Assembly: GCF_002243345.2 (NCBI RefSeq)
Contig: NZ_CP022655.2
Span: 3,784,501 to 3,848,500 of the forward strand
Length of the DNA stretch: 64,000 bases
DNA from: Paenibacillus sp. RUD330
GTDB lineage: Bacteria; Bacillota; Bacilli; Paenibacillales; Paenibacillaceae
Reading direction: 5' to 3'
The notes beneath the pieces were generated by a model, which worked only from the letters and a program-made list of their open reading frames with translations, was not told where the DNA came from and searched no databases. Positions 9,225 to 19,139 of the stretch are shown here, one piece after another. Every line of letters begins with the position of its first letter. The stretch's first letter is position 1. Both the position numbers and the translations under genes were made by a program.

Positions 9225-9533
9225 CTATTCCTCGTTGTCTGAGCCTTCGAAAAGCAGGGCGTCATAGGATTCGGCCGCAAGCTCCCACTCTTCGTCATCC
9301 TCGATCGTCTCCAGCTCAGGAGTTCCATCCACGCCAAGCACGATCAGGAACATCTCCACTTCGCCTTCCTTGCGCAGGGCAGGAGATTGGAGAGCGGCGT
9401 AGCTGCGGTCGCCGAGGCTGAATTCCGCTTGGACCGTATAAGGAATTTCCTGTCCGCTGTCGTCGACGAGCAGAACTTCCCGGCCGAATGTTTCTTTAAG
9501 GAGCGTGATGCGCTCCGGCTGCGATATGCTCAT
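9225..9533 (-). CDS. DUF1292 domain protein, second copy
   Basis: A 102-residue acidic protein. Its core (VLLVDDSGQEIPYTVQAEF, then a YAALQSP-like strand and an ETIEDDEEWELAAE tail) fits the DUF1292 (YrzB) family, whose function is unknown. The ATG overlaps the stop codon of the upstream DUF1292 gene in a TAATG junction, with GGAGGAAG upstream, so the two are probably translationally coupled. B. subtilis has one yrzB at this locus, so the second copy is an addition. Confidence 0.8.
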   Translation of the reverse strand: MSISQPERITLLKETFGREVLLVDDSGQEIPYTVQAEFSLGDRSYAALQSPALRKEGEVEMFLIVLGVDGTPELETIEDDEEWELAAESYDALLFEGSDNEE

Positions 9534-9841
9534 TAACCTTGTTCTTCCTCCAGTTCGCCGAGCAAGGTATTGAACGTTTCCTCTACCATGCTCCACTCTT
9601 CTTCGTCTTCGATCGTGTACAGCTTGAGATCGTCGCCATCCTCCTCGTAACGGAAGGCGTACACCTCGTCCTCTTCATCCTCTTCTCCGGCTTCGGAGTT
9701 CAGGGGAACGACCATCATATATTTCTGGTCCGAGCCGTCAACCTCGAACTTCATGATTACCTCGAATTCCTCTTCGTTGCCGTCTTCGTCCGGAATATAG
9801 ATGATTTCCGGCTCTTCGTACTGCATGTCGTCATTTGCCAT
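9533..9841 (-). CDS. DUF1292 domain protein (YrzB-like), first copy
   Basis: 102 residues, strongly acidic. It has the DUF1292 layout: IIYIPDEDGNEEEFEVIMKF, a KYMMVVPL strand and the closing EDEEEWSMVEETFN helix. The ATG at 9841 is preferred over a GTG at 9853 because AAGGTGAGG sits just upstream. The ribosome site overlaps the ruvX stop codon, so it belongs to the ireB-ruvX transcript. The function of the family is not known; its association with yrrK and yrzL is widely conserved in Firmicutes. Confidence 0.85.
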   Translation of the reverse strand: MANDDMQYEEPEIIYIPDEDGNEEEFEVIMKFEVDGSDQKYMMVVPLNSEAGEEDEEDEVYAFRYEEDGDDLKLYTIEDEEEWSMVEETFNTLLGELEEEQG

Positions 9842-9849
9842 CGTTACCC

Positions 9850-10263
9850 TCACCTTTTCATCTTAGAGTCGAGATAGTTTTGCAAAATAAGCGCGGCCGC
9901 CATCTTATCCACGACCTGCTTTCGTTTCTTGCGGCTGACATCCGCCTCGATGAGCGTCCGCTCTGCGGATACCGTCGTAAGTCTTTCGTCCCATAGGTGT
10001 ACAGGTAAGTTCAGTACTTGCCCCAATTCCTCGGCAAATGCGATGCAAATTTCGCCACGCGGACCAATGCTGCCGTTCATGTTCTTGGGCAGCCCGACAA
10101 CGATTCCAACCACTTCATGCTCAGCCGCAAGCGCGGCGAGACGCTGCATCTCGCTGCCGTCCCTGCGCTGCACCACTTCGAGCCCCTGGGCCGTCCAGCC
10201 CATTGGGTCGCTGAGGGCAACGCCGATTCGGCGGTCGCCGTAATCCAAGCCCATCAATCTCAT
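9850..10263 (-). CDS. ruvX: Putative pre-16S rRNA nuclease / Holliday junction resolvase-like protein (RuvX/YqgF/YrrK)
   Basis: A 137-residue RNase H-fold protein. It opens with MRLMGLDYGDRRIGVALSDP, where the aspartate in LDYG is the first metal ligand of the fold. Later LWDERLTT and VDKMAAALILQNYL carry the remaining conserved acidic positions. The E. coli homologue YqgF trims the 5' end of 16S rRNA. It follows ireB and precedes yrzB-type genes, the standard order in Bacillales. Confidence 0.93.
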   Translation of the reverse strand: MRLMGLDYGDRRIGVALSDPMGWTAQGLEVVQRRDGSEMQRLAALAAEHEVVGIVVGLPKNMNGSIGPRGEICIAFAEELGQVLNLPVHLWDERLTTVSAERTLIEADVSRKKRKQVVDKMAAALILQNYLDSKMKR

Positions 10264-10301
10264 CTGCCGCTACCCTCTCCAGTCGCCAGCCTGCCGTTCA
10301 A

Positions 10302-10553
10302 TCAGCGGTGATTGGCCAGATAGGAGCGCACTAATTCCTCAATGAGCTCGTCTCGTTCCTTCTTGCGGATCAGGCTTCTTGCGTTGTTGTGCCTCGGGAT
10401 GTAAGCGGGATCTCCGGACAGGAGATACCCGACGATCTGGTTGATCGGATTGTAGTCCTTGTCCACCAGCGCGTCGTACACCGTCAGCAGGATATCCTTC
10501 GAGGAAGCCTCAGGACCGTCCGCAACCACGTCAAACTTCATTGTCTTGTCCAT
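10302..10553 (-). CDS. ireB: IreB family regulatory phosphoprotein (UPF0297/YrzL)
   Basis: 83 residues starting [10 protein letters not shown]. The protein is nearly full-length conserved in Firmicutes, with the internal segment [25 protein letters not shown] as its hallmark. In Enterococcus faecalis IreB is phosphorylated near its N-terminus by the kinase IreK and dampens cephalosporin resistance; the early threonine (T4) is kept here. The start at 10553 rather than an upstream ATG gives the usual family N-terminus. A 150-base gap to alaS contains a GCCGGC-capped hairpin (10654-10682) without a U-tract, so a separate promoter is possible. Confidence 0.93.
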   Translation of the reverse strand: MDKTMKFDVVADGPEASSKDILLTVYDALVDKDYNPINQIVGYLLSGDPAYIPRHNNARSLIRKKERDELIEELVRSYLANHR

Positions 10554-10703
10554 GGAGCTCACCGCCAGCACCTCGCTTTCCTCTGGCCCCCGCTCAGGAG
10601 GCTCTTCGGAGTCGTATCGAATTCATTGAAATTCTCTACTTCCCTGCGCAAGCGCCGGCCGTCCTTCGACAGAACAGCCGGCTCCGCTTGAGATACATCC
10701 TTA

Positions 10704-13340
10704 CTATATCACACTTGACTGCGCGAGAACCAGTTCTTCGACAAGTTTGAGCGCTTCCTCCAGCTTGGAAGGATCCTTGCCGCCGGCTTGAGCCATATCG
10801 GGCCTTCCGCCGCCTCCGCCGCCGCATACAGCCGCTGCCTCCTTGATGAGCTTGCCCGCATGGAAGCCCTTTTTTACGAGATCCTGAGACACGGATACGA
10901 CCAGATTGACCTTGCCTTCGGCAGCCGCGCCGAGCGCGATGACCGCTTCCGGCAGCTTGAGCTTCAGCTCGTCGGCAATGCCGCGCAGCGCATCCATGGA
11001 CGGAGCGCTGACTTGAGCGGCCAGCACGGTCACGCCGCCCAACGACACGGCTTTGGTCTCCAGCGAGCCCGCCTCGATGCGGGAGAGCTTGCTCTGCAGC
11101 GACTCGTTGTCCCGCTGCAGCTCGCGGACCTGGCCGAGCAGCGCCTCGATGCGCCGCGGCAGCTCGGATACGCCCGCCTTCACAAGCCCGGCCGCCTGCT
11201 CCAGCAGCTCGAGCCGGCCTTCCGTATACGCGTAGGCGAAGCGCCCGGTGACCGCCTCGATCCGGCGCACGCCGGATCCGATGCCCGTCTCGCCGGTGAT
11301 TTTGAACAGCCCGATCCGGGACGTGTTCTCCACATGGCAGCCGCCGCACAGCTCGAGGCTGTAGTCGCCGACCTGGACGACGCGCACGACGTCTCCGTAC
11401 TTCTCTCCGAAGAGAGCCATCGCTCCCATCGCCTTCGCTTCGGCGATCGGCTTGCTCTCGATGACGACGGCTGTGCCCCTCCAGATCTGCTCGTTGACGC
11501 GGCGCTCGATATCGGCCAGCTCCTCGGCGGAAATGGCGCCGATATGCGAGAAGTCGAAGCGCAGACGCTCCGGCTCGACCAGCGAGCCCGCTTGATTGAC
11601 ATGGCCGCCGAGCACGTCCTTGAGCGCTTTGTGCAGGAGATGGGTCGCGGTATGGTTCTTCACCGTATCGCCGCGCGACGTTACGGATACTTCGGCCTGC
11701 ACCTTGGCGCCTTTATGGAGCGTTCCCTCCACGACAAGGGCGTGATGGACCGATTGGCCGTGGGGAGCTTTGGTGACATCCTCCACCTCAAGCTTCATTC
11801 CCGGCGCGCTGATGGTTCCCTTGTCTCCGATCTGGCCGCCGCTTTCGGCATAGAACGGCGTGCGGTCGAGAACGACCAGCACCCGGCTTCCTTCGCCGGC
11901 GATGTCCGCCAGCTCTCCGTCCGCGAAGATGCCCGTCACGACCGCTTCAGCGGACAGGCTGTCGTAGCCGATGAAGCTGCTCGGCTCGGTGAACTCGGAC
12001 AGGGCGCCGCCCTGAACGCTCATTCCGCCGGTTTCGTGGCGTGCGGCGCGAGCGCGCTGGCGCTGGGCGTCCATCGCCTGGTCGAAGCCGCCGCGATCGA
12101 CCGACAGGCCGTTCTCGGCTGCGAAGTCTTCCGTAAGGTCGAACGGGAAGCCGTACGTATCATACAGCTTGAAAGCGTCCTCGCCGCCGATTTCGGCGCG
12201 TCCGTCCTTCTTCGCCGCTTCCACAAGCTGCGCGAGCAGGCCGAGACCGCTGTCGAGCGTGCGGTGGAACTGCTCCTCCTCGCCGCGGATGACCTTCTCG
12301 ATGAATTCGCGCTTGGCCTCGATCTCCGGATAGTAGACGCCCATGACGTCGCCGACCGTCTCGGTCAAGCGGTACAGGAACGGCTGGTCCACGCCGAGCG
12401 ATTTGCCGTAGCGCACGGCGCGGCGCAGCAGGCGGCGGATGACGTAGCCGCGTCCTTCATTGGACGGCAGCACGCCGTCACCGGCTGCGAAGACGACGGT
12501 GCGGACATGGTCGGCGATGACCTTGAGCGCGACGTCCGTCTCCTCTTTTTCCTTGTATTTGACGCCGGCGATGGAGCAGGCCTTCTCGATGATCGGCACG
12601 AACAGGTCGGTGTCGAAGTTGGAGTCGACATCCTGCAGGATGGAGGCGAAGCGCTCCAGTCCGGCGCCGGTATCGATGTTCTTGTTCGGCAGCGGCGTGT
12701 AGCTGCCGTCCTTGTTCAGGTTGTACTGCGTGAACACGAGGTTCCATACTTCCAGGTAGCGCTCGTTCTCGCCGCCGGGATAGAGCTCGGGATCGGATGG
12801 ATCGTTGCCGTACTTCTCGCCGCGGTCGTAGAAGATTTCCGTGCAGGGTCCGCAAGGCCCCTCGCCGATCTCCCAGAAGTTTCCTTCCAGCTTGATGATG
12901 CGCTCGGCGGGCAGTCCGACCGTCTCGTTCCAGAGCTTGAACGCTTCGTCATCCTCCGGATGGACCGTCACCGACAGCCGCTCCGGATCGAAGCCGATCC
13001 ATTCCTTGGAGGTCAGGAATTCCCACGCCCAGACGATGACTTCGTCCTTGAAGTAGTCGCCGATCGAGAAGTTGCCGAGCATCTCGAAGAACGTATGGTG
13101 GCGGCGGGTTTTGCCGACATTTTCGATATCGTTCGTGCGGATGCATTTCTGCGCGTTCGTGATGCGCGGATTGTCCGGAATCTGGCGTCCGTCAAGATAA
13201 GGCTTGAGCGGGGCGATGCCCGCGTTGATCCACAGCAGGGAAGGATCGTTATGAGGCACGAGCGAAGCGCTCGGCTCGACTTTGTGGCCTTTGCTTTCAA
13301 AGAATTTCAGCCATTTGGAACGGATTTCTGCAGCTTTCAT
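10704..13340 (-). CDS. alaS: Alanyl-tRNA synthetase
   Basis: 878 residues, the usual AlaRS length. It has the N-terminal class II catalytic domain (the [15 protein letters not shown] region), the tRNA-recognition domain, an editing domain with HTATHLLH and the distal CGGCH zinc/editing motif, and a C-terminal DHHA1 domain ending in a glycine-rich [15 protein letters not shown]. The start [10 protein letters not shown] at 13340 is the family start; the in-frame extension upstream would run through the T-box leader. Expression should be governed by uncharged tRNA-Ala through that leader. Confidence 0.97.
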   Translation of the reverse strand: MKAAEIRSKWLKFFESKGHKVEPSASLVPHNDPSLLWINAGIAPLKPYLDGRQIPDNPRITNAQKCIRTNDIENVGKTRRHHTFFEMLGNFSIGDYFKDEVIVWAWEFLTSKEWIGFDPERLSVTVHPEDDEAFKLWNETVGLPAERIIKLEGNFWEIGEGPCGPCTEIFYDRGEKYGNDPSDPELYPGGENERYLEVWNLVFTQYNLNKDGSYTPLPNKNIDTGAGLERFASILQDVDSNFDTDLFVPIIEKACSIAGVKYKEKEETDVALKVIADHVRTVVFAAGDGVLPSNEGRGYVIRRLLRRAVRYGKSLGVDQPFLYRLTETVGDVMGVYYPEIEAKREFIEKVIRGEEEQFHRTLDSGLGLLAQLVEAAKKDGRAEIGGEDAFKLYDTYGFPFDLTEDFAAENGLSVDRGGFDQAMDAQRQRARAARHETGGMSVQGGALSEFTEPSSFIGYDSLSAEAVVTGIFADGELADIAGEGSRVLVVLDRTPFYAESGGQIGDKGTISAPGMKLEVEDVTKAPHGQSVHHALVVEGTLHKGAKVQAEVSVTSRGDTVKNHTATHLLHKALKDVLGGHVNQAGSLVEPERLRFDFSHIGAISAEELADIERRVNEQIWRGTAVVIESKPIAEAKAMGAMALFGEKYGDVVRVVQVGDYSLELCGGCHVENTSRIGLFKITGETGIGSGVRRIEAVTGRFAYAYTEGRLELLEQAAGLVKAGVSELPRRIEALLGQVRELQRDNESLQSKLSRIEAGSLETKAVSLGGVTVLAAQVSAPSMDALRGIADELKLKLPEAVIALGAAAEGKVNLVVSVSQDLVKKGFHAGKLIKEAAAVCGGGGGGRPDMAQAGGKDPSKLEEALKLVEELVLAQSSVI

Positions 13341-13399
13341 CGGAATTCCAGCCTTCCACTCGGGATTTTGGTCAACTCGTCTTGCTTGCGGATAAGCCT

Positions 13400-13710
13400 T
13401 GAAAAACATAAAAACGCCCCTGTCAGCCGACAGGGACGATTCATATCGCGGTACCACCCTGGTTACTGCCGCTCTCCAGCCGCCGCTAGGGCTTCCGAAG
13501 GGGCAATCTCCTTGAATGCGGAGGATAACGGCGCCGCTGCCGGTGGAGTTCATCCACGCTCCGAGACCAGCTTCGGCACGCTCTTCGGCACGGGGATTCT
13601 TGCAGCCGACCGGCGCCTGCCGGAAGGAATCCTCTCTCTGAATGCCGGGCTGCGGCTTACTTGTCGTCTCATCAACGCTGTGACTATGAAGCTGAAAACA
13701 GACCTATATG
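13400..13710 (-). promoter_or_regulatory. T-box riboswitch leader of alaS
   Basis: The T-box sequence AGGGTGGTACCGCG lies at 13447-13460 (minus strand). It is followed by a terminator hairpin (CGTCCCTGTC / GACAGGGGCG, 13415-13438) and TTTTT. The T-box overlaps the region that can form the competing antiterminator. A stem I region with GATGAGACGACAAGTA and AGAGAG elements precedes it. Uncharged tRNA would stabilise the antiterminator and let alaS be read. The specifier codon was not assigned with certainty; GCC and GCT candidates lie near 13570-13590. Confidence 0.93.
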
Positions 13711-13716
13711 CCATGC

Positions 13717-13745
13717 ATTATAAGAAAAAAACAGCCTTTTGTCAA
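13717..13745 (-). promoter_or_regulatory. Sigma-A promoter of the alaS leader
   Basis: TTGACA (13740-13745) and TATAAT (13717-13722) are both perfect consensus hexamers with a 17-base spacer on the minus strand. The start point should be near 13710. Confidence 0.92.
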
Positions 13746-13761
13746 ATTCCCGCTCCTAGTA

Positions 13762-14832
13762 TCAGACGGTACGCCGCCGGATGTAATAAGCGAACAAATG
13801 CTGCAGGATGACCTTCAGCGCAGCGAAGACGGGAACGGCCAAAATCATGCCGACGATGCCGGCAAGCTCTCCTCCGACCAGCAGGGCGAAAATAATCGAC
13901 AGCGGGTGCATATGAAGCGTCCTGCCCACGACCTGGGGAGAGATGACGTTGCCCTCCAGAATCTGGCACAGCGTATTGACGACGACGACGAGCAGCATCA
14001 TTTTGACCGATACCGTGGATGCCATCAGCAGCGCGGGCGCCGCTCCGATGAACGGGCCCAGATACGGAATGATGTTGGTTACGGCGACAATCGAGGCCAG
14101 CAGCAGCGCATAGGGCATCCCGATGATCAGATAGCCGGCGTAGGCCAGCAGCCCGACGATGACGCATACGAGAAATTGCCCGCGGATGTAGCTCCCAAGC
14201 GCCTCGTCGATGTCCTTGAACATCCGGACCAGATGCTTGCGGTGGGCTTTCGGCATGTAGGTGACGACCGTCCGCTCCATGACGTCGAAGTCCTTCAGAA
14301 TATAAAAAACGAGAAACGGAATGATGAACGCCAGGAAAACGACATTCAGCATCGATCCGATGTTGTTCAGGAAGTCGGCGGTCGTTTCCGTCAGCTTCTT
14401 CTCCATCGTGACCAGCGCGCGCTCGATGCCGCTGCGCAGGCTGTCCGGCAGGAAGGAGGTGTTGTTGAAATCCTCCATCATGCCTTTGGCTCTCATCGTA
14501 AGCTCAGGCGCATGCTCTCCGAGCTCCTGCACCTGGCCGGCCACCATCGGAATGAGATTCATCAGGATGACGGCGAGAGCGGTGCAGAATACGGCGTAGA
14601 TGAGCAGGACCGCGATCGTGCGCGGCACCCGCCTCACGCTGAGCAGGCTGACGACGGGATGAAGCACATACGAGATGACCATCGCGATGAGGAAAGGAGT
14701 CAGCACCGCGCGGACGAACCGGTACGCATCCATCAGCATCGGCTTGATGAGAAGCAGCAGAAACAGGGCCAGCAGCCCCAGAATGATGTATATGAGCGTC
14801 ATCAGGACGCGGTTCTGCCTCAGCTTGTCCAT
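13762..14832 (-). CDS. AI-2E family transporter (YrrI-like)
   Basis: A 356-residue polytopic membrane protein of the AI-2E/PerM family with about eight hydrophobic segments. Family features include the central IPFLVFYILKDF segment and the C-terminal GNVISPQVVGRTLHMHPL motif, where the P-x-x-x-G region is typical. Members export small molecules or ions; the substrate of YrrI-type proteins is not established. The ATG at 14832 follows GGGAGGA. It lies directly upstream of alaS as in B. subtilis, but the alaS promoter between them indicates separate transcription. Confidence 0.88.
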   Translation of the reverse strand: MDKLRQNRVLMTLIYIILGLLALFLLLLIKPMLMDAYRFVRAVLTPFLIAMVISYVLHPVVSLLSVRRVPRTIAVLLIYAVFCTALAVILMNLIPMVAGQVQELGEHAPELTMRAKGMMEDFNNTSFLPDSLRSGIERALVTMEKKLTETTADFLNNIGSMLNVVFLAFIIPFLVFYILKDFDVMERTVVTYMPKAHRKHLVRMFKDIDEALGSYIRGQFLVCVIVGLLAYAGYLIIGMPYALLLASIVAVTNIIPYLGPFIGAAPALLMASTVSVKMMLLVVVVNTLCQILEGNVISPQVVGRTLHMHPLSIIFALLVGGELAGIVGMILAVPVFAALKVILQHLFAYYIRRRTV

Positions 14833-15088
14833 GTTGCCGTCCTCCCCTGGCGCCTTGCTCGGGCCGGGAGCGATGCCTAAAGGGCCTGTCTTCCCCGGCA
14901 GGTCGTTACAGTATATGTCCTTCCGCCGCCTTCCATACCTTCCCCGCCCAGCCAAGCAAGCCGGCGGGATCGGCTCCGCAGCCCGGGGCTGGATGCGCGC
15001 ATGCCTATGGCCGCGCGCCGGACGGCACTCCGGCATTTTGCGGGCAGAAGGCATGCCGCTGCAGACCGGGCTGTTTTCCCGATGATGC

Positions 15089-15130
15089 CAAAAAAAGCAA
15101 AAGCCCCTGCAGCGCGATGCGCTCAGGGGC
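15089..15130 (-). terminator. Terminator of the cymR-iscS-yrrD operon
   Basis: A GC-rich stem (GCCCCTGAGCGC / GCGCTGCAGGGGC on the minus strand, 15103-15130) with an ATC loop is followed by TTTTGCTTTTTTT. Confidence 0.92.
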
Positions 15131-15153
15131 GTGGATTCCGGTTGGACAAGCCG

Positions 15154-15360
15154 TCAGTTGGCGTGAAGCTCCGATGAGGCGATATCCTCTTCGAAGAACA
15201 GATCGTCGAGCGAGCTCAGCGTGCCGTCTTCCTCAACCTGGTAGACGCTCATCTTGTCGCCGTTCACCGTCAGCTCGATGTAGCAGCTCCAGCAATAGAA
15301 CTGATGCGAGCCGATTTTGCCGATATCTCGGGAATTGCAGTTGGGGCATTTCATTGTCAT
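15154..15360 (-). CDS. Small zinc-ribbon protein
   Basis: 68 residues. CPNC near the N-terminus and CWSC about 16 residues later form a four-cysteine zinc ribbon, followed by an acidic tail (SSLDDLFFEEDIASSELHAN). It starts 13 bases after the yrrD stop codon and is the last gene of the operon before the terminator. A role in RNA or protein binding would be typical for such ribbons, but nothing specific can be read. Confidence 0.75.
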   Translation of the reverse strand: MTMKCPNCNSRDIGKIGSHQFYCWSCYIELTVNGDKMSVYQVEEDGTLSSLDDLFFEEDIASSELHAN

Positions 15361-15373
15361 TGGTCATTTCTCC

Positions 15374-15931
15374 CTACATGTACGGATCGGAAGCTGCGAC
15401 GCGCTCCAGGGAACTCTCATCCATCGTCGGGACGATGATCGCATCTTCGCCAAGCAAGAAGACGTCGGAATCCCGGGGCGCTCTCAGCCATCTCCGTCCA
15501 TCCATGAGATCGGAGACAAAACCGTCCGTCAGTTCAAAACCTACTAACTGTGTACCCAAGAACGGGTCGATATAAACATCGGACACTCGTCCGAGCTGGC
15601 TGCCGCCTGCCGTGACGACCGGAAGATCCTTCAGCCGCACGCATCCGTTCAGGAAAGAACGCTGCGCGATGGACACGCTCGACGTGCGGACCGATTCCTT
15701 GCCCCGGATGAAGACGCAGTCTTCGCCGCAGGTCAGCACCTCGTCCCAGAGAACGGTCCGGACGGTGCGCGGCTTCCAGCACCAGCCGTCCAGGACGAAG
15801 CCCTTCAGCTTCCAGTGCTCGTCGAACCAGGCATCCTTGATGCGTCCGGCCATCCGGCCGGTATGGGAGATCAGGACAGGCAGTCCGATGATATGCTGAA
15901 GCTTCATCACGGGATCGGCCGGAGTCGCCAT
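15374..15931 (-). CDS. PRC-barrel domain protein (YrrD-like)
   Basis: 185 residues with two PRC-barrel-like halves, the first around IGLPVLISHTGRMAGRIKDAWFD and the second around LPVVTAGGSQLGRVSDVYIDP. These domains are also found in RimM and photosynthetic reaction-centre H subunits and bind RNA or protein partners. AGGAGG lies ten bases before the ATG at 15931. YrrD sits near yrrI and the cymR cluster in B. subtilis too. The function is unknown. Confidence 0.82.
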   Translation of the reverse strand: MATPADPVMKLQHIIGLPVLISHTGRMAGRIKDAWFDEHWKLKGFVLDGWCWKPRTVRTVLWDEVLTCGEDCVFIRGKESVRTSSVSIAQRSFLNGCVRLKDLPVVTAGGSQLGRVSDVYIDPFLGTQLVGFELTDGFVSDLMDGRRWLRAPRDSDVFLLGEDAIIVPTMDESSLERVAASDPYM

Positions 15932-15945
15932 GCGGCATCCGCCTC

Positions 15946-17097
15946 CTAAGAAGAATTACGATTACGGCGCAGAAAAGTTTCAACCTTTCGTGCGGCCCGC
16001 GCCATTTCCTCCTTAGTATTGCCCAATCCGAAGCTGAATCTAATCGCGGTCTGCAGACGCTCCTGCGGAAGCCCCATCGCCTGCAGCACATGGGAAGGCT
16101 CCAGCGCTCCCGCCGTGCAGGCGGAGCCCGCCGAAGCGGCGATTCCAGCCAGGTCGAGGTTCATGAGAAGAGCCTCGTTGTCCAATCCGGGAAAGCTCAG
16201 GTTGACGATTCCCGGCACCCGCTTCCCTTCATGTCCATTGACGACGACGCCGCCTTCGGCAGCCTCGTCCATGAGAGCGATCCATTCGCGGCGAAGCTCG
16301 TCGAGGCGAAGCGCATCGGACTCCAGCTTGGCCGCAGCCAGCTTGGCGGCTTCGGCAAATCCGGCGATGCCGGCCAGATTCTCCGTGCCGCCGCGGCGCT
16401 TCTTCTCTTGGGAGCCCCCGACGAGGAGCGGGTGAAGGAAAGTTCCTTGGCGGACGAACAAGGCGCCCGTTCCATGCGGCCCGTTGATCTTGTGGGCCGT
16501 GACGGAGAGGAGCTGGACGGGAAGGACCGCCAGATCGATCGGCAGCTTGCCGTAGGCTTGCACCGCATCGGTATGGAAAGGCACGCCTGCCGCGCCGGCC
16601 AATCCGGCAAGCTCGGCGATCGGCTGCACCGTGCCCGTCTCATTGTTCGCATAGATGATGCTTACGAGTCCCGTATCCGGGCGCAGCGCTTGCTTCAGGT
16701 CCTCTGCGGATATCAGGCCGGATTCGTCAACGGGCAGGTACGTCACGTCGATGCCTGTCCGCTCCAGGCGCTCGCATTCCCTGAGCACGGCGTGATGCTC
16801 CACCCGGCTTGTGATCAGATGGCGCTTGCCTGCCGCGGCCTGGGCCTCCATGACGCCGCGGACAGCCATATTGTCGGCTTCCGTACCGCCGGAGGTGAAG
16901 ACGATCTCGGCCGGCTTGCAGCCCAGCGTAGCCGCGATGGCTTCGCGGGACTCGTTGACGAGGCGCCGCGCATCCCTGCCGAAGCTGTGGATGCTGGAGG
17001 CATTGCCCGGCGGGCCCTGCATGACGGCCAGCATCGCTTCAGCGGCAAGCGGATGCAGCGGGGTCGTCGCCGCATGGTCGTAATAGATGCGTTCCAT
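15946..17097 (-). CDS. Cysteine desulfurase (NifS/IscS family, YrvO-like)
   Basis: A 383-residue PLP enzyme that takes sulfur from cysteine to a persulfide. The PLP lysine is K203 in SVTAHKINGPHG and the persulfide cysteine is C327 in SAGSACTAG. The early DHAATTPLHP and central NNETG motifs are intact. In B. subtilis YrvO feeds sulfur to MnmA for tRNA 2-thiouridine. Here the gene lies 15 bases after cymR in the same orientation, while mnmA is just across the divergent promoter region. Confidence 0.93.
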   Translation of the reverse strand: MERIYYDHAATTPLHPLAAEAMLAVMQGPPGNASSIHSFGRDARRLVNESREAIAATLGCKPAEIVFTSGGTEADNMAVRGVMEAQAAAGKRHLITSRVEHHAVLRECERLERTGIDVTYLPVDESGLISAEDLKQALRPDTGLVSIIYANNETGTVQPIAELAGLAGAAGVPFHTDAVQAYGKLPIDLAVLPVQLLSVTAHKINGPHGTGALFVRQGTFLHPLLVGGSQEKKRRGGTENLAGIAGFAEAAKLAAAKLESDALRLDELRREWIALMDEAAEGGVVVNGHEGKRVPGIVNLSFPGLDNEALLMNLDLAGIAASAGSACTAGALEPSHVLQAMGLPQERLQTAIRFSFGLGNTKEEMARAARKVETFLRRNRNSS

Positions 17098-17112
17098 TTG
17101 CCTCTCTCCCGG

Positions 17113-17532
17113 TCAGATATAGAACATATAACTGTCGTTCTCGCTCTTCTCCGTATACTGGATCAGATCCTTGAGCGTCGTGGAATCCAGCACCTCCGCG
17201 ATGCTGTCGCGGATGCGCAGCCACAGGTTGCGCTTGGCCGGATCGTCCTCCTCCGTGAAGTCGACGGGCGAGATCGGGCCCTCCAGGATGCGGATGACGT
17301 CGCCTGCGGTGATCGTCTCGGGATCCTTGGACAGAATGTAGCCGCCGTAGGCTCCGCGGATGCTCTTGACCAGCCCGGCGTTGCGCAGCGGCGCGATCAG
17401 CTGCTCCAGATAATGCTCGGAGAGGGAGTTCTTCTCCGCGATGCTCTTCAAAGAAATCGGACCTTCGCCGAATTTGGCGGCGAGCTCCATCATAATCGTC
17501 AAGCCGTAACGGCCTTTGGTTGAAATTTTCAA
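17113..17532 (-). CDS. cymR: Rrf2-family regulator, CymR-like (cysteine metabolism)
   Basis: 139 residues from a TTG codon preceded by AAAGAGGTG. The Rrf2 winged helix is clear (KISTKGRYGLTIM, then SLSEHYLEQLIAPLRNAGLV and GAYGGYIL). It contains no cysteine, so it cannot hold an IscR-type Fe-S cluster. This favours CymR, which represses cysteine-uptake and synthesis genes when partnered with CysK. Linkage to a cysteine desulfurase supports that reading. A long in-frame upstream extension is rejected because it lacks family similarity. Confidence 0.88.
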   Translation of the reverse strand: MKISTKGRYGLTIMMELAAKFGEGPISLKSIAEKNSLSEHYLEQLIAPLRNAGLVKSIRGAYGGYILSKDPETITAGDVIRILEGPISPVDFTEEDDPAKRNLWLRIRDSIAEVLDSTTLKDLIQYTEKSENDSYMFYI

Positions 17533-17924
17533 GGCTGCACCTCTTTCCCTGATTGACAGATGTTGAAGACTAACCTTCGAGGCTGGAAGGCCGTTCCGAA
17601 ATCGCGGTCTAAGCCCGGTAGATCCGGCATCCAAGGCGGTTTTTCCAGAAAACGGGCTCGAAAGCACAGCCTTGTCCGCGGCCTCCGCCTCTTGATCTCT
17701 ATTCTGCAGGTTCACGGCTGCGTTGATTAATTCAAGGTATTCCCATTTCACTGCTATGTTAACATATTCCACCCCATTCGTCCGCTAAAATACGCGCAGA
17801 ATGCATGATAAGCGGGCAGGAAATATGCTACAATGGGCTTTACGCTCCCCTTGCCCTGAGTGGATAGAACACAAGTTGTCAGATTAGCAGGGAAAGAGCA
17901 AGATTGTCAAGGTGGTGGAGATAA
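17533..17924. other. Divergent intergenic region between cymR and mnmA
   Basis: About 390 bases with no supported gene. It should hold both promoters. The mnmA-side -10 is visible; I could not place a convincing cymR promoter. An ATGTTAACAT palindrome at 17756-17765 lies about 225 bases before the cymR start. Confidence 0.55.
17826..17834 (+). promoter_or_regulatory. Probable extended -10 promoter of mnmA
   Basis: TATGCTACAAT ends at 17834, giving a TGn extended -10 with TACAAT. The -35 (TGATAA, 17806-17811, 17-base spacer) is poor, which is usual for extended -10 promoters. Confidence 0.55.
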
Positions 17925-19061
<1,137 letters not shown>

Positions 19062-19073
19062 TCCGCAGCCTCC

Positions 19074-19120
19074 AAAAAAAGCCCCGCAGCGCCGGTTGTC
19101 CGGCGCTGCGGGGCTTTTTT
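19074..19120. terminator. Bidirectional terminator between mnmA and the CorC-type gene
   Basis: A perfect 15-bp stem (19081-19095 with 19100-19114) and TTGT loop is flanked by seven A on the left and six T on the right. It serves both converging genes. Confidence 0.96.
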
Positions 19121-19139
19121 CGCATTCCTGAAATCTCCG

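Noticed and set aside
10788-13811. 1007-codon plus-strand open frame opposite alaS
   Set aside because: Antisense to all of alaS and its T-box leader. High GC makes long antisense frames common; the composition (Arg/Leu/Asp/Gly-rich) shows no known domain.
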